From Candidatus Heimdallarchaeota archaeon (GTDB lineage Archaea > Asgardarchaeota > Heimdallarchaeia > Heimdallarchaeales > Kariarchaeaceae): a stretch of DNA of 64,000 nt. Position numbers and translations under genes: made by a program. Under the pieces are notes generated by a model. That model did no database searches. It was given only the letters and a program-made list of their open reading frames with translations, and was not told the origin of the DNA. Shown here piece by piece: positions 56,151 to 64,000 of this stretch (the stretch's first letter is position 1; each line of letters begins with the position of its first letter). The DNA lies in contig JADCLS010000010.1 in assembly GCA_026702845.1 (NCBI GenBank), forward strand, positions 1-64,000, written 5' to 3'.

Positions 56151-57077
56151 ATGTACATTTTTATGGGATCACGTTGGGTAAAAAACCCTATCTCACCAGT
56201 ATTTGAATACACTGCGATCAATAGTGATAAGATAATCAGGAAATCATTAGCAGCTGGAGAGAGGATACACTTCGTGATACATGAAGAAAGGTACTGTATT
56301 GGTTCAGAAGTAGGAAGAGGAGAATGGATCAGCTGTTATAGCAATTCACAGAAACAGGAAGATAATTTGGATAGGAGTGTGACAATTACAACTGGGAGAC
56401 AATGCAATGATTGTAAAATGCAGAATTTTTACGATTGTCGAATGACGTGCACTGGAGTTTTTTGTAATCCTTCTACTCAATTAGCCAAAGAAATGTGTAA
56501 ACCAAAGAAAACAGCAGTTTATTTAACATCGATAGCTGGTTTACATAAAGTAGGAGTGTCCCTAAGTCTTCCAAAGCGATGGATAGAACAAGGAAGCGAG
56601 TATGCCGCGCAAATAGCGGTAGCCCCTGGACTTGAAGCAAGACGGTTAGAACAATTACTTTCTGAGGAGCTTAATCTAAAATTACAAATACGAAATTCTC
56701 AGAAAATAAAACAAATTCAAAGGAAACCTAGTGAGAATGATTATCTAGCTTTGGATCGATATATTTTGGATGTTGAGAAAATCATAGAAAAAGAATTTAA
56801 AAAAGGAAGAGTCTCACATCTTGAAAATCCAAAAATTATTGATTTACAATCATATTATGGTGATGCTATTCCTGATGGATCAATAACTGAAATAAGTGTG
56901 AAAAAGGATCAGGAATTCGGAGGGAAAATCATTTCATTGAAAGGTTCTATAATAATTGTAGAAAACAGTGGTTACCATTATCTTCTTGATTTAAAAGCCT
57001 TGATTGGAAGAAGCTTCAGTTTTCTTGACAGAGAAGCTATGATGGAGGCTCAGACCTCTTTATCTGATTGGTTTTGA
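56151..57077 (+). CDS. DUF2797 family protein
   Basis: 308 residues from the ATG at 56151, with GAGG ~10 bases before it. A cysteine cluster (RQCNDCKMQNFYDCRMTC) near 85-105 looks like a zinc site. Then AVYLTSIAGLHKVGVSLSLP, KRWIEQGSEYAAQIAVAPG and ARRLEQLLSEELNL give the DUF2797 pattern, which is similar to GIY-YIG nucleases. The N-terminal part includes a WISCYSNSQKQED stretch. Function unknown. Confidence 0.8.
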   Translation: MYIFMGSRWVKNPISPVFEYTAINSDKIIRKSLAAGERIHFVIHEERYCIGSEVGRGEWISCYSNSQKQEDNLDRSVTITTGRQCNDCKMQNFYDCRMTCTGVFCNPSTQLAKEMCKPKKTAVYLTSIAGLHKVGVSLSLPKRWIEQGSEYAAQIAVAPGLEARRLEQLLSEELNLKLQIRNSQKIKQIQRKPSENDYLALDRYILDVEKIIEKEFKKGRVSHLENPKIIDLQSYYGDAIPDGSITEISVKKDQEFGGKIISLKGSIIIVENSGYHYLLDLKALIGRSFSFLDREAMMEAQTSLSDWF

Positions 57078-57129
57078 AATCTTCAATAAAATTATACCAA
57101 ACTTAAAATAGAAACGCTATTTCCTTGAA

Positions 57130-59835
57130 TTGTTGAGCTTCGATTATCCTCATGCCAATACAACTCCGATGATGAGACAATGGTTAAGCATTAAGCAGAA
57201 ATTACAGAAGGATAGTCAATCTGAGGGACCCATTATCTTCTGTAGAGTAGGTGATTTCTATGAATTATTCTATGATGATGCTGAACGAGCTTCTAAAATT
57301 CTGGATATTCAACTCACTAAACGTAAAATCGCAGATACAACCTACCCCATGGCCGGAGTTCCAGTAAGATCACTTGATACCTATGTAGCAAGATTAGTTC
57401 AAGCAGGATACCGAGTAGCGATTATAGACCAAATGGAAGATGCAAAACAAACCAAAGGAACTATAAAGAGAGAACTTACAAGAATTGTGACCCGAGGTAC
57501 TGTGACAGAGGATAGTATGCTACAGCCAGGAAAAAATAATTACATAGCTTCTGTCCATCGCATTAAGGATAAACGTGTAATTCGATATGCTCTGGCTGTA
57601 TGTGATTTATCTACTGGAGATTTCAGGGCAGCTAGCTTCTCTGAGCCAAAAAAATTACTACGTGCATTTATCAAATATTCACCTGTGGAAATCCTACATC
57701 ATCAAGATGAGAAATTTGAGAAAGACATCTTTGGGATCTCCATTGACAATGATATTATTCTCACACCGATTTCTCCATTATGGCTGGAGAATAGTTATGC
57801 GATAGATGTGTTAAAGCAGCAATTCAAGGTCAAAACCATGCAGGGATTTGGTTTTTACGATGACGATCTAGCATTATCCACTGCAGGTGGGTTGATTAAG
57901 TATCTCAAAGAGACGCAATTCACCTCTTTTCCTCATATTAGCAAGTTAAAGGGTTTCGATATTGATCATACCATGACATTAGATGCCACTGCAATAAAGA
58001 GTCTAGAATTGTTTAGTAATACTCAGGATAATACTAGTTATGGCAGTTTGTACCAGTTACTAAATGAAACAGTCACACCGATGGGATCTCGTTTATTACG
58101 GCACTGGATAGCAAATCCGTTAGCAGAGAAACTCTTGATAGATGAAAGATTACATGCAGTTGAATTATTTCGAAATGAAACTGTGCTACATAATGAGGTG
58201 AGATATTCCATGGAGGGGATGGGAGATATTGAACGATTAATAACTCGAATTTCTATGGGTCATGCCAAGGCTACTGAATTGATTCGACTAGCAGAATCAC
58301 TTGAGAGTTTACCTGAACTAGTCAATAAATTAAAACAGTACCGTACACATTTTCCCAAAGGATTACTCCAATCAATTGACCCTTGTGAGGATCTTGCACA
58401 TCTAATTCGAAGATCCATAGCAGATGATCCTGAGGGAAATGTTGGTGAGGGAAAAACAATAAAGAGGGGATTTAATGAGGAACTTGATAAATTACGTGCA
58501 TTGATGAATGATGGACAACTCTGGATGGATCAATTTATCGAATCACAGAGGGAGAAATATGGATTATCAATTAAAATTAAGCAAAACAATTCCATTGGTT
58601 ACTTTATTGAAGTCTCAAAGAAGGATATGAAATTTGTCCCTGATCATTATGTGAGGAAACAGGTCATGGTCAATGTAACACGATATATCACTGAGGAATT
58701 AAAAGAATGGGAAAAAGATGTACTAGAGGCTGAGATCAAGATACTTGATCTTGAACAATTGATTTACAAGAATGTACTTGATCAAATGTCCAAATATACT
58801 CCACAACTGCAAATCACCTCCAATGCTATAGCAGTCATTGATTGTCTCAGTTCTCATGCCTATTTATCTGAGAGGATGAACTATTGTAGGCCAAAAATAA
58901 AGGATGATGATACACTTCTCATACGAGGAGGAAGACATCCTGTGATTGAAGCTTTGAATGCAGAGCCATATGTACCAAACGATCTTGAGATGGATTACAA
59001 AAATTCCAGGGTTCATATCATAACAGGACCAAATTTTTCAGGTAAGAGCTCATATCTAAGAATGACAGCATTATTAGTAATTATGGCTCAAATAGGATCA
59101 TTTGTCCCTGCTAGTGCTATGTCTTTAGGCGTCATTGACAGAATATTTACCAGAATTGGTGCGAGTGATAATCTCGTTGCAGGGCAATCTACATTTCTAG
59201 TTGAAATGGTGGATGCCGCAAATTTGGTTAATAATGCAACTGAGCATTCACTCATCATTGCTGATGAGCTTGGTAGAGGAACATCTACATATGATGGCTT
59301 AGCCATAGCCTGGTCAATTGCAGAATACCTTCATAATAGCTCAAATCCTCCAAAAACTTTGATTGCATCACATTATCATCAGTTGGCAGAATTAGAAAAT
59401 CTACTTCATGCATGCAAGAATTACCATTTCAGCATATCATTTGACAAAGGAAACCCAATATTTGATCATACCATACGTAAAGGTTCTTCTGACAAATCAT
59501 TTGGTGTGGAGGTGGCGAGGCTAGCAGGGCTACCTGACAGTGTCATCTCACGTGCTAGGAGCATTCTCGAGATTTTGGAAAGCAAGGCAGCTGACGTCAA
59601 TCCAGAAGGAGTAAGTTCCAAAAAATTGGTTGATCTGGTGATAGAAGCTGATGGAAAGGTTCCATTGACAACATGGTTTGGTGATGATTTTGATGTACCT
59701 ATGTTTGCGCCTTCTGAACCTAAGACAACCTTGAAACCAGAGTTGATAAAGAAACTAGAAGATATCGATCCCAACACGCTTACTCCTATGGAGGCATTAC
59801 ATTTGATACATCAGCTAAAGGAGATGTTGAGATGA
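57130..59835 (+). CDS. mutS: DNA mismatch repair protein MutS
   Basis: 901 residues from a TTG. The ATG at 57169 would cut into the conserved TPMMRQWLSIKQ, so an upstream start is likely. Mismatch-binding FxE is F43-Y-E45 in VGDFYELFYDD. The ATPase has GPNFSGKSSYLRM near 634-646, DELGRGTSTYDGLAIAW, and a C-terminal region that ends LTPMEALHLIHQLKEML. MutS1 recognises mispairs and recruits MutL. The start of mutL overlaps its stop by ATGA. Bacterial in type. Confidence 0.96.
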   Translation: MLSFDYPHANTTPMMRQWLSIKQKLQKDSQSEGPIIFCRVGDFYELFYDDAERASKILDIQLTKRKIADTTYPMAGVPVRSLDTYVARLVQAGYRVAIIDQMEDAKQTKGTIKRELTRIVTRGTVTEDSMLQPGKNNYIASVHRIKDKRVIRYALAVCDLSTGDFRAASFSEPKKLLRAFIKYSPVEILHHQDEKFEKDIFGISIDNDIILTPISPLWLENSYAIDVLKQQFKVKTMQGFGFYDDDLALSTAGGLIKYLKETQFTSFPHISKLKGFDIDHTMTLDATAIKSLELFSNTQDNTSYGSLYQLLNETVTPMGSRLLRHWIANPLAEKLLIDERLHAVELFRNETVLHNEVRYSMEGMGDIERLITRISMGHAKATELIRLAESLESLPELVNKLKQYRTHFPKGLLQSIDPCEDLAHLIRRSIADDPEGNVGEGKTIKRGFNEELDKLRALMNDGQLWMDQFIESQREKYGLSIKIKQNNSIGYFIEVSKKDMKFVPDHYVRKQVMVNVTRYITEELKEWEKDVLEAEIKILDLEQLIYKNVLDQMSKYTPQLQITSNAIAVIDCLSSHAYLSERMNYCRPKIKDDDTLLIRGGRHPVIEALNAEPYVPNDLEMDYKNSRVHIITGPNFSGKSSYLRMTALLVIMAQIGSFVPASAMSLGVIDRIFTRIGASDNLVAGQSTFLVEMVDAANLVNNATEHSLIIADELGRGTSTYDGLAIAWSIAEYLHNSSNPPKTLIASHYHQLAELENLLHACKNYHFSISFDKGNPIFDHTIRKGSSDKSFGVEVARLAGLPDSVISRARSILEILESKAADVNPEGVSSKKLVDLVIEADGKVPLTTWFGDDFDVPMFAPSEPKTTLKPELIKKLEDIDPNTLTPMEALHLIHQLKEMLR

Positions 59836-61661
59836 AAATTCAAAAATTGCCAGCACATATTGTTGCAAGAATTGCTGCGGGTGAAGTTGTTGAGAGACCA
59901 GCCAATATTGTGAAAGAATTAGTTGAGAATGCCATAGATGCTGAATCAACGGAGATTGTGATTACTCTTGATAATGCCGGTTTGGATAAAGTTGTCGTAC
60001 GGGACAATGGGCTTGGGATTAATGAAGAAGAACTAGAGACTGCATTCCAATTGCATACTACTTCGAAAATCGTGAGTGATGATATACTTTCAGTGAGCAC
60101 CTTGGGTTTCAGAGGAGAGGCACTCTCATCCATATCAGCAGTTTCTCTTGTTCATTGCAGATCAAGAACTGCACAAGGTGAAGGTTATGAGATAATTATT
60201 GAGGGAGGAAAAAAGGTAAAATTTGGTAAATGCAATTGCCAGATTGGTACTGAGGTGAGTGTGACAGGTCTATTCTTCAACACACCTGCAAGAAGAAAAT
60301 TTCTCAAAACAGCTGCCACTGAGAGAAAAAGAATCAGTCATCTCATCACAAGTTATTGTTTAATGTACCCTGAATTGCATATAAAACTAGAAGAAAAATC
60401 TGGGAATGGGTTAATTACTCGTCTGGAAAGCCCTAAAAGAAGGGGTATGATGGCAGTTGTGTTTGATGTTCTTGGTGCTGAAATTGCCAAGAATTTACTT
60501 CCCATCAAGGGTAAAATAGGAACTTGGCAGGTGGATGGAGTAATTTCTAAACCGATTCTTACTAGAAAAGATAGATCTCTTCAGTTTATTTGTGTGAATG
60601 GAAGACCGATTCATCATAATTCAATACAGGAAAGTATTGAAAAAGCTTATGGGTCACAACTAATGAGGAGCAGCTACCCAGTTTTGGCAATTAATATCTC
60701 AGGACCTGTAAATGGAGTGGATTTCAATGTCCACCCACAAAAATCGGAAGTAAGATTCAGATCAGATGATTCTATTGTTCAGGAAATCGCAATTCTTGTG
60801 GAACAATCACTCGAGGAGACTTGGGAATTACCTAAGTTACAGAAAAAAAAATTAGGATCTATTAAAACACCAGATCTAGTAGAGAAGAGTATTAATGAAA
60901 AAATACTGAGTTCTAATAAACAAGAACCTAAAAAGAATATCTTACTACAAACTAGTCTAAGGGAGGAGATTGAACCCTTTGAATTGGGAACTCAATTAGA
61001 TAGTATAAAAGCAGAGAAAAAAAATAAATCAAGTAGTGATTTCTTAGCTGATAGAGGGGTTCATGTCGTTCAGGGGATGAAAGTATTAGGACAAGTAATG
61101 AAGAAATTTGCAGTAATTGATGCTGGTGATGAATTGTGGATGATGGATATTCATGCCTCCGATGAGAGAGTATGGTTTGAAAGGTATGAAGCCAGAAGAA
61201 ACAAGAAAATTCTTGAGCAACAGTTACTTTCACCTCTTGAGGTCTGTTTAATCATGAGTGAAAAACAAATTGTATTGGATCATCTAGATCTGCTTCAAAA
61301 ATTTGGTCTTGGGATTATAGATTCTGCTGGAGATAAACTGCTTATTTCTAGTGTGCCCATATTCTTTAATCGTAAATTGACAAAAGAAGGCATAATCGAC
61401 CTTCTCCAAGAATTTATTGCTTCATTACAACATGGTGAGGAAGGAGATGTGGAGACAATTTTCAATAAAGAAGAGTATAGAGTGGTTGCCAATCTTGCTT
61501 GCCATGGATCAATTCGATCGGGTTATCATGTATCAAATGACAAGATTGCAGAAGTACTTGATTTGTTACTCAAATGTAATAATCCTTGGACATGTGCACA
61601 TGGTAGACCCACAATTCTTCGTGTAAATAAGGGAAATTTGGAGAATTGGTTCAAGCGGTAA
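59832..61661 (+). CDS. mutL: DNA mismatch repair protein MutL (endonuclease type)
   Basis: 609 residues. GHKL ATPase: GEVVERPANIVKELVENAID with N33, DNGLGINEE and FRGEALSSISAVS. The C-terminal endonuclease motif reads DIHASDERVWFE at 439-450 (family DQHAxxExxxxE; Gln is Ile), with ACHGSIRSG near 555 and CAHGRPT near 588. So MutL would nick the new strand, as in bacteria without MutH. The frame overlaps mutS by 4 bases. Confidence 0.96.
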   Translation: MKIQKLPAHIVARIAAGEVVERPANIVKELVENAIDAESTEIVITLDNAGLDKVVVRDNGLGINEEELETAFQLHTTSKIVSDDILSVSTLGFRGEALSSISAVSLVHCRSRTAQGEGYEIIIEGGKKVKFGKCNCQIGTEVSVTGLFFNTPARRKFLKTAATERKRISHLITSYCLMYPELHIKLEEKSGNGLITRLESPKRRGMMAVVFDVLGAEIAKNLLPIKGKIGTWQVDGVISKPILTRKDRSLQFICVNGRPIHHNSIQESIEKAYGSQLMRSSYPVLAINISGPVNGVDFNVHPQKSEVRFRSDDSIVQEIAILVEQSLEETWELPKLQKKKLGSIKTPDLVEKSINEKILSSNKQEPKKNILLQTSLREEIEPFELGTQLDSIKAEKKNKSSSDFLADRGVHVVQGMKVLGQVMKKFAVIDAGDELWMMDIHASDERVWFERYEARRNKKILEQQLLSPLEVCLIMSEKQIVLDHLDLLQKFGLGIIDSAGDKLLISSVPIFFNRKLTKEGIIDLLQEFIASLQHGEEGDVETIFNKEEYRVVANLACHGSIRSGYHVSNDKIAEVLDLLLKCNNPWTCAHGRPTILRVNKGNLENWFKR

Positions 61662-61807
61662 GTAATCATATATTTCCTATGGAACCGGTGGAGAAAATGG
61701 AGAAAATAATTCTGATGTGCAAAATTTTCTTTTGAATAGAGATACGATATTAAACCCTAGAAATACAAATTTAAGTTCAAATGCGATAATTGTTAGGAGG
61801 GGTTGTT

Positions 61808-61840
61808 ATGCGCATATTTTTTGCAGTTAGGCTTGACTAA
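61808..61840 (+). other. Ten-codon ORF behind a strong Shine-Dalgarno
   Basis: AGGAGGGG at 61795-61802 lies 5-7 bases before an ATG that encodes MRIFFAVRLD and a stop. The first seven residues resemble the start of ThpR/LigT 2',3'-cyclic phosphodiesterases (MRIFFAV). It may be the remnant of such a gene, or a leader peptide of the next gene at 61923. Confidence 0.3.
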
Positions 61841-61922
61841 ACGCAAAAAATCTTTCAGGAATCCGGATATCCATAAGAAAAGGAGATAAAATAAAAATAA
61901 TACTCGTGATACGATTATATAA

Positions 61923-62438
61923 ATGAGAGTGGCAATTATTGGATCGAATCAGGAAACTGCGAATGAAATGCAAATGAAGATAGCATTTGATCTGGGAAGA
62001 GCACTGATTGATGCTGGCCATACCATAATAAATGGAGGTATGGGGGGCACCATGGAACAAACAGCGAAAGGTGCAAGAGAATCAGTAAACTGGAAATCAG
62101 ATTCAGTTATTGCTATACTTCCTAGAGATAATCCACACGAGGGAAACCGCTATACTGAGATAAAAATTGCCACTCATTTGGGAACAGGGAGGAATCGACT
62201 TATCATACTGAATAGTGATGTGGTGATTGCCTTGGGAGGAGGTGCTGGGACTTTAAATGAGATCACTCTTGCTTGGGAGCTTGGAAAACCGCTTGCAGCC
62301 TTCACTGGAGTAGGTGGATGGTCTGATAGAATTGCTGGTGAGCAATTGGATGAAAGAAGAAAGGATAAAATCTTAGGATTATCAACTATAAGTGATGTGC
62401 TTGATTGGTTGGATGTAACAGAGAATAATACCAAGTAA
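61923..62438 (+). CDS. LOG/TIGR00725-like Rossmann protein
   Basis: 171 residues. MRVAIIGSN, LIDAGHTIINGGMGGTMEQTAKG, then DVVIALGGGAGTLNEITLAWELGKP is the SLOG/TIGR00725 pattern. Relatives bind nucleotides; some cleave cytokinin-type nucleotides but most are unknown. Separated by 260 bases from mutL and just before the zinc-ribbon/solenoid gene. Confidence 0.85.
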   Translation: MRVAIIGSNQETANEMQMKIAFDLGRALIDAGHTIINGGMGGTMEQTAKGARESVNWKSDSVIAILPRDNPHEGNRYTEIKIATHLGTGRNRLIILNSDVVIALGGGAGTLNEITLAWELGKPLAAFTGVGGWSDRIAGEQLDERRKDKILGLSTISDVLDWLDVTENNTK

Positions 62439-62478
62439 TTTCTATGATCACTAGTAGTAAATTCAAAAACAACATAAA

Positions 62479-63975
62479 ATGATACATCATATGTATTGTG
62501 ATCGCTGCGATGGACTACTCAAGGCCAAGCTGTACAGGGGTGAACAGATCATGGAATGTACTGATTGCGGTCACATTCAAGGTTCCATGGATATCAAACC
62601 TGAAGTTGAGCACATCAAAAGCCAATCTACTGTTTACGAGCACTCAATGAAACAGTGCAAATTCTGTCCTATGGAATTTGCCAATGACAAGTATTTTGCC
62701 AATACTATGGAGATCCATCTAGCTGAAGAACATGCCAAATTTTATGAAGTGATGAAGGCCGGGATATCTGACTTGGTGGAGGAGTATATGACTTATGAGC
62801 ACCCAGTGGCAAGTTATGCATTATCCTTACTTACTGAAGAAGAGGATCTAGTTGATGCATTTGAGTATACATCTCATGAATCATTGAAAGTTGAGATAAT
62901 CAATCGTCTGCAAGAACAAGATAATTTGAGGTATCTACTAGATCTAGCTGAAGAAGAAACAATAATCTCCTCAATTCTGAACAAAATTAACGATGAATCC
63001 TTCCTATTTTCCTTTTTATCAGAAACCGATAATATCAAACATAAAACAATAATTATATCCAAAATTAATGATCAGAGCAAATTAAAAGAATTTGTTCTTT
63101 CCTCGAGTGAATTTAAACTGCAAAAGCAGGCCCTTTTTAATATACATGAAGATGAAGTACTCAATGATATTCTTACACAATCAACAAAGAGGGAAATTCA
63201 TGAATTGATTCTAAATAAACTCGTTGATCAGAATATTATTCTAGACTATCTAGATCAAGAACATCCCATGGCGGTTGAAACGGCTGTGAAGTGCCTAAAA
63301 GAGGTTCAGGAGAAAACTACAGATATTCAGAAAATGCACATATTACTTCATGGTACTGATAAGAATATTACCTTTAGACTTACGAGTGACCTTAACAAAG
63401 CTGAAATCTTGAAAGTGATTCTGAATTCAAAATCAATTGAATTAAAGCATAAATTGGTGAGTTCAGCAATAACATCAGATTTAACGGATGATTTACTTGA
63501 AGAAATCGAACAACTAGACAGTTCTCTTATCTCCATTCTGATAAAACAATCTAAAAATCTACCTCAACTAAAGTATATTGCCAAAAATACACAGAATATC
63601 GATACAGGGATAGCTTGTGTAGATCAAATAGAAGAATTAGATCCATTTGATATGAAGAAATGGAGACTTTTTCTTATAACCCAAGCACAGTTAGAGGATG
63701 TGAGAATCCAGGTAGCTAAGCTCATTCAAGGTGAACAACAATGTGTCCAATTACTTCATGAGGAGATCCCAATTCCGGTTAAGCTAGTTCTTGCAACCAA
63801 ATTGAAATCACCTGGAATGTTAATCAAAGCCTTTGAACTAAATATTCCTGAGCTTAGAGAGTGCTTGATTGCCAGATCAGATAATGAACAGATGTTATTA
63901 AAATATCAAAAAATATCTCAGATGACAGGTGAAGTACCTAAATCACTGCAAGCTAAATTGCAACGATATACATAA
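62479..63975 (+). CDS. Zinc ribbon, C2H2 finger and helical-solenoid protein
   Basis: 498 residues. The N-terminal zinc ribbon has C7, C10, C27 and C30 (MYCDRCDGLL, MECTDCGH), like the N-terminal ribbon of TFS/Rpb9. A C2H2-type finger follows at C60, C63, H80 and H85. From ~95 to the end are ~12 or more short helical repeats (EEDLVDAFEYTSHESLKVEI; DQSKLKEFVLSSSEFKLQKQA) of about 20-25 residues, a HEAT-like solenoid. It may bind nucleic acid at one end and proteins along the solenoid. No family recognised. Confidence 0.65.
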   Translation: MIHHMYCDRCDGLLKAKLYRGEQIMECTDCGHIQGSMDIKPEVEHIKSQSTVYEHSMKQCKFCPMEFANDKYFANTMEIHLAEEHAKFYEVMKAGISDLVEEYMTYEHPVASYALSLLTEEEDLVDAFEYTSHESLKVEIINRLQEQDNLRYLLDLAEEETIISSILNKINDESFLFSFLSETDNIKHKTIIISKINDQSKLKEFVLSSSEFKLQKQALFNIHEDEVLNDILTQSTKREIHELILNKLVDQNIILDYLDQEHPMAVETAVKCLKEVQEKTTDIQKMHILLHGTDKNITFRLTSDLNKAEILKVILNSKSIELKHKLVSSAITSDLTDDLLEEIEQLDSSLISILIKQSKNLPQLKYIAKNTQNIDTGIACVDQIEELDPFDMKKWRLFLITQAQLEDVRIQVAKLIQGEQQCVQLLHEEIPIPVKLVLATKLKSPGMLIKAFELNIPELRECLIARSDNEQMLLKYQKISQMTGEVPKSLQAKLQRYT

Positions 63976-64000
63976 TTACCACTTACGATCAATAGATGGC

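Overview
The window is about 64 kb of AT-rich archaeal DNA and most resembles an Asgard archaeon, probably of the Heimdallarchaeia type. That placement is inferred from gene content, not computed. Archaeal markers: RNA polymerase largest subunit split into Rpo1N and Rpo1C, an Rpo5-type subunit, Taw1 (wyosine tRNA modification), UPF0147, HerA and NurA, RtcA, and two type II tRNA genes carrying short anticodon-loop introns. Bacterial-type genes sit among them: ETF alpha/beta, acyl-CoA dehydrogenase, IcmF and MeaB, GpmI, GlyA, GGT, MutS-MutL. Several proteins have eukaryote-flavoured parts: a RING finger on a Dna2-like nuclease-helicase, an Rpo5 with a long N-terminal extension resembling the eukaryotic RPB5 jaw, a tail resembling WH2/VASP/WASP actin-binding regions, and tandem longin/roadblock-like domains. 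Starts are often ATG or TTG about 26 bases after a TATA-like box (leaderless); a few genes have a clear Shine-Dalgarno sequence.

Layout. 1-9.9 kb: edge of a zinc-ribbon gene, Dna2-like helicase with RING, M29-like protein, then a + strand acyl-CoA oxidation cluster (ETF beta, ETF alpha, acyl-CoA dehydrogenase, PPOX flavoprotein), RtcA and a winged-helix regulator. 10-18 kb: small membrane protein, a possibly broken secreted-type ORF, orphan nuoB, an S-component/DUF4430 membrane protein, and rpo1C and rpo1N placed convergently; two copies of a ~72-bp repeat lie here. 18-24.8 kb: membrane FKBP, then a five-gene cluster with a MoxR/PrkA-like AAA ATPase, a VWA protein, two unrecognised proteins and a HEAT protein. 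24.8-33.2 kb: glyA, tRNA-Leu, SWIM and HAD pair, YggS, MeaB, IcmF, HEAT protein. 33.2-42.4 kb: taw1, UPF0147, a second type II tRNA, longin-like protein, convergent nurA and herA, SDR, small hypotheticals, gpmI. 42.6-49 kb: tandem small paralogues, an HhH-linker-eL33 fusion, PadR regulator, coiled-coil protein, RHH protein and a degenerate tyrosine recombinase with an actin-regulator-like tail. 49-52 kb: an IS element and an AT-rich secreted phospholipase/LamG gene. 52-64 kb: GGT, extended Rpo5, HEAT protein, DUF2797, MutS-MutL, a LOG-like protein and a zinc-ribbon/solenoid protein.

Metabolically, the ETF/acyl-CoA dehydrogenase cluster and IcmF/MeaB fit oxidation of short or branched acyl-CoAs with B12-dependent carbon-skeleton rearrangement; the DUF4430 membrane protein may supply the cobamide. 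The most unusual items are the Rpo5 extension, the recombinase-like protein with the VASP/WASP-like tail, the helicase-RING fusion, the HhH-eL33 fusion and the AAA-VWA cluster.
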